From an uncultured bacterium (GTDB lineage Bacteria; DRYD01), in the NCBI GenBank assembly GCA_937139605.1, contig CAKZQG010000008.1, positions 1 to 60,696 of the forward strand: a DNA stretch of 60,696 bases. The letters are read 5' to 3'. Of this stretch, positions 1-7,816 are shown one piece after another. Made by a program: the position numbers and the translations under genes. Below the pieces are notes generated by a model, which was given only the letters and a program-made list of their open reading frames with translations, was not told the origin of the DNA and searched no databases. The first letter of the stretch is position 1. Each line of letters begins with the position of its first letter.

Positions 1-1792
1 CACTATTAAGAGCTGGTTGATAAACAGGATATGGTAATTGTCCCCAATATAGATTGTCATAATACCCTACACCTGGGAATGGGTTAGGAACTGCAAAGAA
101 GTTAGTTATTCCAATAAATGGACTATAATCTGGATCTACTGAGATATATTCTAAATTAACTAATCCGCTCTTTGCATTTAATTTCCAATTTTCTTCATAT
201 TCCTTTAATGTTGTATTACCCCATGCTCCACTTATCTTTGCTGCAAACATTGAACCTGTTGTATCTAATCCTAACTCTTTTACTGGTAGATATCTTGATG
301 TAGCAAACTTCCCATCAAATGCCCATCTGTCATTTATATTATATCTAAATGATGCTCCTATTGTTGATTGATATTGCGGACCTAATCGTGTTAAATTACC
401 TGCTAAATCGTATTTACCAGCAAACATAGGGGAATTTAATACTGGATTATCTGGAGTTAGCCAAGTCCAAGTAGAACCTAGAAAAGCTCCTGTAGTAATA
501 CCCATTATTTCAGTGCCAGCACCTAAACCAATATTAAATTCTTCTGCTGAATCTTCTATAACATTATACATTAACTTAAAGTGTCCCTTTTGGAATTTAA
601 AGTTTATTGCATATCCAAATACCCTTTGGGTCATATCATATTCAGTTGAAGTTAAAGGAACTATTACATTGCTGGTTTGAGCACTAAATTGAGAGACTGT
701 ACCTGTATATAATTCATGTTCTAATTCCGCTCCAAATAATGATTTACTTGGTTTATGATATACATTAAATCCATATGCAGCAAAATGTGGCTTAGAATCC
801 CATAACCATGGATTCGGAACGCCTGCAAAAACTGAACTATCTGTTATATTCGGATTAAATCCTCCTAATGTTATTTTTAATGTCTTATCTTTATTCCATA
901 ACTTCACTGTCTCAAATCTTATTGTATTATTATCTCCTGAGATTAATTGTTGAGTTCTCGTAGTTGGTCCTATCCAGCTACTCTCACCTGTAAATAATCT
1001 TCTTAGATTTACCCCTGAAACAGGATAATTTTGAGCTCCTAAACCCATAAATAATAAATTATTTCCACTTATTAATGCATCCATCATCCAATCTTCACTT
1101 AACTTCCCTCTTAATTTCAAATACCCTACGTCTAAACTACCTTCTGAAGCAGATATCGGTAAATTATTCCAACTCCTTGTAAATAAATAATTACTCCATG
1201 GCTTTACATCTTCATTATTCCATCCTACTAATGCTGTTGAATATGGCATCGTCGATTCAAATGTAAATATCCTGGTACTTGCTGGCCATCCAACTGTTCT
1301 AGTTGTTCCTACTACTATATTACCAACCTGATCTGCTTCTATCCCTTGATTAACATATGCCATTTCATACCAGCCATGAACTGTTACCTTCTCTAATTTA
1401 GATAATCTCTTATCTAATTCTCCTACTTTCTTTTCCAATGCATCTACTCTTACATTTAATTCTTCTATATATTGTCTATTCTCATCTACCATTCTCTTTA
1501 CTGCTGCTAAATCATCTTTAGTAACAAATTGACTAAAATCTGGCAATGATGATTCTAATTGCTCTAATTTTGCTACTACTCTTGATAAGGCCATTGCCAT
1601 TTCGTATCTTGATGCTGCTCTTTTACCTCTGTATAATCCATCAGGGTATCCTTCTAATACCCCTTTAGCTTTTAGTGTTTGTACTGCACTTGATGCCCAG
1701 TGGTTTTCTGGGACATCAGGAAATGGTGCAGCGAATGTGGTTGTTAACGCTACCATTGAAAGTAGCGCCGCTAATAATAATAATCGCCACAT
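1..1792 (-). CDS. SLH-domain outer-membrane porin, 5' part (runs off the window)
   Basis: Translation from the ATG at 1792 gives a signal peptide (residues 1-21, cleavage likely before APFPDV), one SLH domain (about 22-75: FPDVPENHWA, GYPDG, RYEMA), a short coiled coil (about 95-135) and then a long aromatic, alternating beta-strand region that is still open at base 1 with no stop. In this family the SLH domain anchors the outer membrane to peptidoglycan or its polymers, and the barrel acts as a general porin. The start is supported by AAGGAGGT eight bases upstream. The C-terminus is missing from the window. The leader is structured (see the hairpins at 1799-1837 and 1849-1882). Codon use is less AT-extreme than in neighbours, as expected for an abundant envelope protein. 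The class is near certain; transport specificity cannot be read. Confidence 0.93.
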   Translation of the reverse strand, partial: MWRLLLLAALLSMVALTTTFAAPFPDVPENHWASSAVQTLKAKGVLEGYPDGLYRGKRAASRYEMAMALSRVVAKLEQLESSLPDFSQFVTKDDLAAVKRMVDENRQYIEELNVRVDALEKKVGELDKRLSKLEKVTVHGWYEMAYVNQGIEADQVGNIVVGTTRTVGWPASTRIFTFESTMPYSTALVGWNNEDVKPWSNYLFTRSWNNLPISASEGSLDVGYLKLRGKLSEDWMMDALISGNNLLFMGLGAQNYPVSGVNLRRLFTGESSWIGPTTRTQQLISGDNNTIRFETVKLWNKDKTLKITLGGFNPNITDSSVFAGVPNPWLWDSKPHFAAYGFNVYHKPSKSLFGAELEHELYTGTVSQFSAQTSNVIVPLTSTEYDMTQRVFGYAINFKFQKGHFKLMYNVIEDSAEEFNIGLGAGTEIMGITTGAFLGSTWTWLTPDNPVLNSPMFAGKYDLAGNLTRLGPQYQSTIGASFRYNINDRWAFDGKFATSRYLPVKELGLDTTGSMFAAKISGAWGNTTLKEYEENWKLNAKSGLVNLEYISVDPDYSPFIGITNFFAVPNPFPGVGYYDNLYWGQLPYPVYQPALNS

Positions 1793-1798
1793 AACCCC

Positions 1799-1837
1799 TT
1801 ACCTCCTTTTTGGTTTGTTTTTTATTTAAGGAGGTAA
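1799..1837 (-). promoter_or_regulatory. Hairpin that sequesters the porin Shine-Dalgarno
   Basis: In the porin transcript, TTACCTCCTT (complement of 1828-1837) is perfectly complementary over 10 bases to AAGGAGGTAA (complement of 1799-1808), which contains the Shine-Dalgarno. The loop is 19 nt. Two G-U pairs can lengthen the stem to 12. The pairing would hide the ribosome-binding site. The complementarity is seen directly; a regulatory role is inferred. Confidence 0.6.
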
Positions 1838-1848
1838 AATAAGGCTTT

Positions 1849-1882
1849 AGCAATAAGTTTTTCCACTGTTCCCCTTATTGCT
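1849..1882 (-). promoter_or_regulatory. Upstream leader hairpin of the porin mRNA
   Basis: AGCAATAAG (1849-1857) and CTTATTGCT (1874-1882) form a perfect 9-bp inverted repeat with a 16-nt loop in the porin 5' UTR. Part of one arm (transcript AATAAGG, complement of 1873-1879) could pair instead with CCUUAUU (complement of 1838-1844), next to the arm that hides the Shine-Dalgarno. Two mutually exclusive folds are therefore possible. Confidence 0.5.
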
Positions 1883-1959
1883 TAACTACCCTTTTTACCC
1901 CCTTAATTCTTTTATTTTACATCCTTTTAATTTATCCTCCCTAAAATTAAATTTAAAAT

Positions 1960-1989
1960 AAAATATTCATTTTTATTGACTTTTGTCAA
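1960..1989 (-). promoter_or_regulatory. Probable promoter of the porin gene, with overlapping palindrome
   Basis: On the minus strand TTGACA (complement of 1984-1989) is followed after 18 bases by TATTTT (complement of 1960-1965), giving a leader of roughly 160 nt. The -35 box lies inside the palindrome ATTGACttttGTCAAT (1975-1990), which could be an operator. Assigned by consensus only; the weak -10 and the AT-rich background limit confidence. Confidence 0.4.
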
Positions 1990-2047
1990 TTTTTTTCATA
2001 TTTTTTATTTTTTTGAATTTTTTATAAATAAAAATTAATTACTAAAA

Positions 2048-3481
2048 CTACTCTTGAGAAAACATATTTTTATTATTTTCTTTATATAAAAACTCTAACT
2101 GAGAAATCCTAATTCCATTTTTATAAATCTCATTAACTAATTCCTGAATTAAATTAATATCTATTTTAGAATTACTTAAATATCTACATCTATACCAATT
2201 AACTAAGGTTATATCAGAAATTTTGTCAGGATATATCTTAGTAGCTCTATTAGATATAAAATCTATCCTTAAGCTTTTATACTCAAAAGGAATAGCAGGT
2301 AAAGTTCTTAAATCATTCCATTCAATAAATACATCAACTCCAAATAACTCCCAATCTTTAGAATCACATAAAACTGGAATATCCTTAATTTCAATCTGAT
2401 TTTTGTTATCATTAAATTCTATTTTATTATTTTCATTATTTAAAGATACTTGTTTATAAGTAGAAATGTTTTTAATTAAGTGCTGTGTAAATTCAGAAGT
2501 AGAATAATTACCTTTTAAATCTTTAGTAAAAATACCATTTTCAAAATTCTTAAATAAAGCTTGTTCAATAAGATAAGCAAAATCAAATAAATTTAAGTAT
2601 TTTAGCATATAAGTAGCAGCTAAAATAATAGCCGAAGGGTTAGCGATATTTTTATTAGCGATATCAGGAGCAGAGCCATGAACAGCTTCAAAAACCGCAT
2701 AATTTAAACCGATATTTCCACTATAAGCAAGTCCTAAACTACCAACCAAGCCAGCACATAAATCACTAACTATATCACCAAATATATTAGGTAAAACCAA
2801 AACATCAAAGTCTTCTGGATTCTTAACCAATTGCATACACAAATTATCCACTATTATATCATCACTGACTAAATCTTTATAATCCTTAGAAATCTCATAA
2901 AAAGTATTTAAAAACATTCCATCACTAAACTTATGGATATTAGCTTTATGAACGCAAGTAACCCTTCTCCTATTTAATTTCTTAGCAAGTTCAAAAGCAA
3001 ATTTATTAACCATATAACTCCCTTGCTTAGAAGTAATCCTTAAAGTTTGAACAACATCAGGAGTTTGATAGTACTCAACAGCTGGATAAGTATCTTCTAT
3101 ATTCTCACGTATAACAATTAAATCAATATTATCATATTTAGAAGGTATATTAGGAATGGTTTTAGATGGCCTAACATTAGCAAAAAGATCCAAAGCTTTC
3201 CTTATAGCCACATTAACACTTTTAAAACCTTCACCCTTAGGAGTAGTGGTAGGTCCTTTCAATGCTATCTTATTCTTTTTAATAGAATTTAATGTTTCTA
3301 TAGGTAAAGGATCGCCAAATTTATTATAACACTCTAAACCTGCAAAGACTTCTTCAAAGATAATAGGAACATTAATATAATCAAAAATTTTTAAAACACT
3401 TTCAATTATTTCAGGACCAATACCATCGCCCCTTATTAAACTCACAACAAACTTACCATCAATAATATTAAACCCTCTCAT
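2048..3481 (-). CDS. icd: Isocitrate dehydrogenase (Thermus/Rickettsia type, with C-terminal extension)
   Basis: 477-residue decarboxylating dehydrogenase of the isocitrate/isopropylmalate family; converts isocitrate to 2-oxoglutarate. Seen: GDGIGPE near the N-terminus, the substrate loop SVNVAIRKALDLFANVRP, NIFGDIVSDL (metal-binding Asp residues) and HGSAPDI in the cofactor site. The core ends near residue 340. The remaining 130-140 residues match the layout of the long dehydrogenases of Thermus and Rickettsia, which are about 480-500 residues, rather than isopropylmalate dehydrogenase (about 350). Asp-Ile after HGSAP is the pattern usually linked to NAD rather than NADP, which is an inference. 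A GGAGG lies rather far (about 18 bases) upstream of the ATG. The product would link to the 2-oxoacid:ferredoxin oxidoreductase subunit at 31680. Confidence 0.88.
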   Translation of the reverse strand: MRGFNIIDGKFVVSLIRGDGIGPEIIESVLKIFDYINVPIIFEEVFAGLECYNKFGDPLPIETLNSIKKNKIALKGPTTTPKGEGFKSVNVAIRKALDLFANVRPSKTIPNIPSKYDNIDLIVIRENIEDTYPAVEYYQTPDVVQTLRITSKQGSYMVNKFAFELAKKLNRRRVTCVHKANIHKFSDGMFLNTFYEISKDYKDLVSDDIIVDNLCMQLVKNPEDFDVLVLPNIFGDIVSDLCAGLVGSLGLAYSGNIGLNYAVFEAVHGSAPDIANKNIANPSAIILAATYMLKYLNLFDFAYLIEQALFKNFENGIFTKDLKGNYSTSEFTQHLIKNISTYKQVSLNNENNKIEFNDNKNQIEIKDIPVLCDSKDWELFGVDVFIEWNDLRTLPAIPFEYKSLRIDFISNRATKIYPDKISDITLVNWYRCRYLSNSKIDINLIQELVNEIYKNGIRISQLEFLYKENNKNMFSQE

Positions 3482-3721
3482 TTTTATTTACCTATAAATC
3501 CTCCTTTCTATAGTTAAAATAGTTAAATATTTTTAAAATAATATTTTATAAAATTAAATTAAATCCTTGTAAATAAAAAAACAAAAACAAAAATTAAAAG
3601 CAAGAAATAAAAACAAATAAATTAAAAAGGTTATAAAAACTAAAAGCAAGAATAATATAATAAAAAAATAAAAATAAAAATAAAATAATTAAATAAAACT
3701 AACTAAAAGGAGGTTAAATAT

Positions 3722-4285
3722 ATGGAATACATAACTCCAAATGATTTTTATAAGGGTTTGGTAATAGAATATGAAGGGAGTTTATGGCAAGTAATAGAGT
3801 ATCAGCATACAAAAATAGCCCAAGCGAGAGCTTTTGTATTAACTAAAATAAAAAACCTAAAAACTGGCCAAGTCTTAGAAAAAAAATTCGATAGTGAAGA
3901 AAAATTTAAAAAAGCATACATAGAAACTAAGCCAATGCAAGTATTATATAGAGATAACGAAAATCTATATGTAATGGATAACGAAACTTTTGAACAATTC
4001 TCCATTCCAATAAATCTAATACAAAAAGAAATAGGATTTATCAAAGATGGAGATAATATAAACGTAATGATATATGAAAACACTATAATAGGAGTAAATC
4101 TACCTTCAACTGTAAAACTAAAAGTAGAATACACAGAAAAAGCAATAAAAGGAGATAGAGTATCAAGTGTTTTAAAACCAGCTACCTTAGAAACAGGAAT
4201 AACTATAAATGTTCCCATATTCATAGAGATAGGGGAAGAAGTAATAGTAAATACCCAAACAGGAGAATACGTATCAAGAGCATAA
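3722..4285 (+). CDS. efp: Translation elongation factor P
   Basis: 187 residues, the normal EF-P length, with the KOW-like domain I, the OB domain II (YVMDNETFEQF) and the closing IGEEVIVNTQTGEYVSRA. EF-P binds between P and E sites of the ribosome and relieves stalling at polyproline. AAAGGAGGT six bases upstream fixes the start. The loop that normally carries the essential Lys or Arg reads HTKIAQARAF. Aligned by hand to E. coli PGKGQAF and Thermus LGRGGA, the tip residue is Gln34, not Lys or Arg. The 240-bp leader is almost pure A and T with TAAAAGCAAGAA twice. No modification enzyme (EpmA/B, EarP) is seen nearby. Confidence 0.95.
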   Translation: MEYITPNDFYKGLVIEYEGSLWQVIEYQHTKIAQARAFVLTKIKNLKTGQVLEKKFDSEEKFKKAYIETKPMQVLYRDNENLYVMDNETFEQFSIPINLIQKEIGFIKDGDNINVMIYENTIIGVNLPSTVKLKVEYTEKAIKGDRVSSVLKPATLETGITINVPIFIEIGEEVIVNTQTGEYVSRA

Positions 4286-4325
4286 AAAACAATAATTTTA
4301 AAATACTAATTTTTATTTAAAATAA

Positions 4326-5195
4326 ATGTTAGCAAGTGTATGTATCCCAACTTATAACAGAATAAACATATTATTAAAAACTTTAAAATATTGGCAAAAT
4401 CAAACTATAAAAGATTTTGAACTAATTATAATAGATGATAATTCTTCAGACGACACCTACAATATCCTAACAAAATATAAAAAAGAAAATAATTTTAACA
4501 ATTTAATAATAATAAAGAACGAAAGGAATTATGGTTCAGCATATGGTAGAAACATTGGTGCTATATACTCTAAAGCACCTATAGTAATATATACAGATGA
4601 CGACGCATTCGTATATCCAGATTACATAGAAAACCACCTAAAATTCCATAAAAAATATACTAACTTAATCCTAAGAGGCCCTATTATTAATTTCAGCAAC
4701 TTAAATTTCCTAAATTTATTCTTTGGTAATAACTTAATTAAATATTTAAAAATTTTAATACAAGGGTATTCCAGGAATTACTTTTGTACAGCAAATGTAT
4801 CCATAAAAAAAGAACTAATAATAAAAGCAGGGTTATTTAATTTAGAGTTTTATAGATGGCAAGATACTGAATTAGGTTATAGATTAAGAAAATTAGGTAT
4901 AAAAAGAATATTTAGCTTTAATATTCCTGTATTCCATTTTAAAGAAGAAATCCAAGATTTAAATAAACTTAAAAATCATTATTATAATGAAGGTAAATAC
5001 GCAGCTAAATTAGTTAAAACTCATAATAATTTATCAACTAAGTTAAGAACTGCTTTCATATTCCCTAACAATATCCTATGGAAATTAATTTATAACAAAA
5101 AATCATATAACAACAAAACAAATTATAAAAATCCTTATAATATAAAAAAAGAATACTATATTAGGGGGTTTTTAGATGAATACTTTTCAAAATAA
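4326..5195 (+). CDS. Family 2 glycosyltransferase
   Basis: 289-residue GT-A fold enzyme. Seen: the N-terminal strand SVCIPTYNR, the nucleotide-binding IIDDNSSDDT, the metal-binding YTDDDAFV and the acceptor-loop motif WQDTELGYRLRKLG, where Asp is the expected catalytic base. It should transfer a sugar from a nucleotide donor to a lipid or polysaccharide acceptor at the inner face of the membrane. No transmembrane segment is visible. It lies 40 bp behind efp and has no clear Shine-Dalgarno, so it may be translated from the efp transcript. No other glycan gene adjoins it, so the acceptor is unknown. Confidence 0.85.
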   Translation: MLASVCIPTYNRINILLKTLKYWQNQTIKDFELIIIDDNSSDDTYNILTKYKKENNFNNLIIIKNERNYGSAYGRNIGAIYSKAPIVIYTDDDAFVYPDYIENHLKFHKKYTNLILRGPIINFSNLNFLNLFFGNNLIKYLKILIQGYSRNYFCTANVSIKKELIIKAGLFNLEFYRWQDTELGYRLRKLGIKRIFSFNIPVFHFKEEIQDLNKLKNHYYNEGKYAAKLVKTHNNLSTKLRTAFIFPNNILWKLIYNKKSYNNKTNYKNPYNIKKEYYIRGFLDEYFSK

Positions 5196-5418
5196 TAACC
5201 TAAATAATAATCTATAAAATCAATCTCTTAATTAACTTTACCCATATTAAAATTTAAGTTAAGGAAGATAAGAAAGAATACAGATACAAAGTAGATTATA
5301 GCAAAATTACTGGTGTTTAACATTTAAAGGAGTAGGAAAGTAAAAGTTGAAATAGTAAAAAAAGTTATAGTGAGAATTTATTTAAGAAACTTATAAAAAT
5401 TATTGAAGGTGGAATAAA

Positions 5419-5904
5419 TTGAGTAATCAACAAAAAAATAATCTAAAAAATAATCTTAATTTTAATGATAATATTTTTAACGTAAAAATGATAGATATTA
5501 GTCAAACAGGATTAAACAAAAATATTACCTACAGAGAAGCAACAGCTAAAGCTAGTATCCAACTTAACAAAGAAATAATAAATAAAATAATAAATAATGA
5601 AATCCCGAAAGGAAATGTTTTAGTAATAAGTAAAACAGCGGGTTTATTAGCAGCCAAAAATACCGCTAATCTAATTCCCCTATGTCATCCATTAACTCCA
5701 GAATTCATTGATATAAATTTTAAAATAAAAGAAGAAGAAATAGAAATAGAATGCATAGTAAAAGGGGAAGCAAAAACAGGATTTGAAATGGAAGCATTAT
5801 TAGGAGCAACTATATGCGCACTAACTATTTATGATCTATGCAAACCACTATCCCCTAATATAATAATTAAAAATATCCATTTAATTAACAAATTAAAAAG
5901 ATAA
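5419..5904 (+). CDS. moaC: Cyclic pyranopterin monophosphate synthase MoaC
   Basis: 161 residues, molybdenum cofactor biosynthesis. With MoaA it turns GTP into cyclic pyranopterin monophosphate. Family signatures are clear: AAKNTANLIPLCHPL and KTGFEMEALLGATICAL, ending in TIYDLCK with the catalytic-site Asp and Lys. The first 20 residues are Asn-rich and non-conserved. The start is TTG, supported by GAAGGTGGA five bases upstream. No other moa gene is in the window, so MoaC is separated from its pathway partners. A strong hairpin terminator follows directly. Confidence 0.94.
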   Translation: MSNQQKNNLKNNLNFNDNIFNVKMIDISQTGLNKNITYREATAKASIQLNKEIINKIINNEIPKGNVLVISKTAGLLAAKNTANLIPLCHPLTPEFIDINFKIKEEEIEIECIVKGEAKTGFEMEALLGATICALTIYDLCKPLSPNIIIKNIHLINKLKR

Positions 5905-5915
5905 ATAAAATAAAA

Positions 5916-5937
5916 GGAGAGCTTTTTTTAGCTCTCC
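5916..5937. terminator. Rho-independent terminator, probably bidirectional
   Basis: GGAGAGCT and AGCTCTCC form a perfect 8-bp stem with a T6 loop between the convergent moaC and the glycine-zipper gene. The plus side is followed by CTTCTT, and the minus side by TTTTATTTTATTT. It is the clearest intrinsic terminator in the window. Confidence 0.85.
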
Positions 5938-5967
5938 CTTCTTAATGTTTATAATATTTTTTATTTT

Positions 5968-6714
5968 TTATTTATTATTTTCGTTTTTACTTTTTTCCAT
6001 TTGAGAGATAGAATGTACAACAGCACCAATTACCCCACCTAAAACAGCTCCTAAGCCAGCTCCAATTGCCATACCTGTCATAACTTTTCCTGCTACATCA
6101 ACCCCATGCTCAAATTTTACCGTTGGTACTTGATATGTATCTATTATCTTATAATCAACTTTTGGATAAAATCTAACCCAATATCCTCTTACTTCTTCTT
6201 TACAATGCTCATGCATAGTCCCATCATAATGTTCATGATAATAACAGTCATAATCATAATCTGTTATAATATTTTGAGAATACCCTTGAAAAACAGGTTC
6301 TTTTACCTGCTGAGTATAATAATTAACAATAGGCTTCCCATGATCAGTAAAAGTCTTTGTAACTTCCTTATAAACCACATTCCCATTAGCATCCTTTACA
6401 GGTACCTTCTCATATACGGGGTCAGAAGGTGTAAAATCAACATTACTACTATACCAACCAAACCAAGTTCTAACATATTGGTCTTTAGGGATTTTTCCTA
6501 TCTCTTTTGTTTCATACATAGGTTCTTTGTAAGTTAGCGTTACACTTTCAATAGGCACTTTTTGAATTTCATTTTGAGCTTGATTATATCCATAAATTGC
6601 ACCACCAACAGCACCAACTCCTGCTCCTATAACTGCACCACCTAAAATTGCTTCCCCTTTCTTAATACTATCATCACTATTTGCTTTAAATAAATTATTC
6701 TTTATACTTAACAT
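5968..6714 (-). CDS. Glycine-zipper protein with a central Cys/His cluster, unknown function
   Basis: 248 residues; I do not recognise a named family. Two Gly/Ala-rich hydrophobic segments with GxxxG spacing lie near the ends (about 23-43 and 214-233), typical of glycine-zipper membrane insertion or oligomerisation. Between them is a Tyr-, Lys- and Pro-rich soluble region. It holds a near-symmetric cluster C157-x2-H160-x-H162-x5-H168-x-H170-C171, which looks suited to bind a metal. There is no signal peptide; the protein could be a hairpin membrane protein with both ends on the same side. The start has GGGGTGA upstream. It is divergent from the exported MBL-fold gene and convergent with moaC. 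Reality of the gene is strong; function is unknown. Confidence 0.8.
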   Translation of the reverse strand: MLSIKNNLFKANSDDSIKKGEAILGGAVIGAGVGAVGGAIYGYNQAQNEIQKVPIESVTLTYKEPMYETKEIGKIPKDQYVRTWFGWYSSNVDFTPSDPVYEKVPVKDANGNVVYKEVTKTFTDHGKPIVNYYTQQVKEPVFQGYSQNIITDYDYDCYYHEHYDGTMHEHCKEEVRGYWVRFYPKVDYKIIDTYQVPTVKFEHGVDVAGKVMTGMAIGAGLGAVLGGVIGAVVHSISQMEKSKNENNK

Positions 6715-6941
6715 AATTCGTCACCCCTTTTTATTTTGATTATATTTTTTCCATTATATTATATTATTAAACTTTTGTTTATTTAATTCTATATTTTTAA
6801 AAAATTGTTAAATATTGCAAAAAATAACTAAAAAAATTTACAAAAGGATAGAACACAAAAATATCAAAAAATATTCTTAGCTAAAAAAATAAATTTATAA
6901 AATTTATAAAAATAATTTACAAAATAAAAAACAAAAAAACC

Positions 6942-7778
6942 ATGAAGAAAAATTATAAAAAAATAATTAATTTTTTTAATTATATAATATTTTTTATAAC
7001 ATCATTATTTTTTTTAATAAAGAGTTCATTAGCAGATATAAATATAACATATCTTGGGCACTCTTGTTTTTTTATAAATATAAATAATACATATATCTTA
7101 ATAGATCCATATTCTTATGAACTAAACTATCCATATCTAAAAGAATTCCAAAATACCAAAGAATTCAAAAATTTAAACTATATAATAAGTACTCATACAC
7201 ATTTTGACCATTTTAATGAAAATATTTTCAAATTATACAAACACAAATATATAAAAGGAGCAGATGATAACAATTGGTACCCCTTTTATATAGATAATAA
7301 TAAAATAAAAATATATAATTTTGGAGTATATCATGACGAAAATTATGGCCAAGAAAGAGGAAAAAACAGCATAATAGTAATCCAAACAAATATCAATAAT
7401 AAAGAAATAAAATTAGTACACTTAGGAGATATTGGTCATACATTAAATGAAAACAATAATTATATTAACAAAAAAAATCTCAATATAAAAGAAATTAAAA
7501 ATTGTGATATTCTATTTATCCCCGTTGGCGGATACTTCACTATAGATATAAATAAAATAAATGAATTAATAAATTTCATAAATCCTAAATCAATAATACC
7601 TATGCATTATAAAAATAAGTATATCCCAGATTTCCCTATAGCTAACTTAAATGATTTTCTAAATAATCCTAAAATAAAACAAACTTTAAATAAGTATAAA
7701 ATCATAAAAACTAATCAACAAATAAATCTAAAAGAAATCCGAGCAAACCAATTGATTATTTTTGATATTTATAAATAA
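6942..7778 (+). CDS. Exported or membrane-anchored metallo-beta-lactamase-fold hydrolase
   Basis: 278 residues. An N-terminal hydrophobic segment (about 10-30, ending in SSLADI) reads as a signal peptide or anchor. The rest is an MBL-fold domain: YLGHSCFF, the metal motif STHTHFDHF, HLGDIGHT, VGGYFTID and IIPMHYKNKY. This is the UlaG/UPF0173-like branch, close in motif layout to the cytoplasmic protein at 14670-15359. The family hydrolyses phosphodiester, lactone or thioester bonds; the substrate here is unknown. No clear Shine-Dalgarno. It precedes the M20 amidohydrolase by 38 bp, and the two may be co-transcribed. Confidence 0.8.
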   Translation: MKKNYKKIINFFNYIIFFITSLFFLIKSSLADINITYLGHSCFFININNTYILIDPYSYELNYPYLKEFQNTKEFKNLNYIISTHTHFDHFNENIFKLYKHKYIKGADDNNWYPFYIDNNKIKIYNFGVYHDENYGQERGKNSIIVIQTNINNKEIKLVHLGDIGHTLNENNNYINKKNLNIKEIKNCDILFIPVGGYFTIDINKINELINFINPKSIIPMHYKNKYIPDFPIANLNDFLNNPKIKQTLNKYKIIKTNQQINLKEIRANQLIIFDIYK

Positions 7779-7816
7779 AATAAAATATAGAAATACCTAA
7801 GAGAAAGGAGAAACTA

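Noticed and set aside
3802-4224. 140-codon minus-strand frame inside efp
   Set aside because: Shadow of the clearly conserved efp gene; no signal for translation on the minus strand.
5196-5418. Possible short coding remnant between the glycosyltransferase and moaC
   Set aside because: An open stretch (reading KVEIVKKVIVRIYLRNL) ends in a stop and has no usable start with good spacing, and no homologous family comes to mind.
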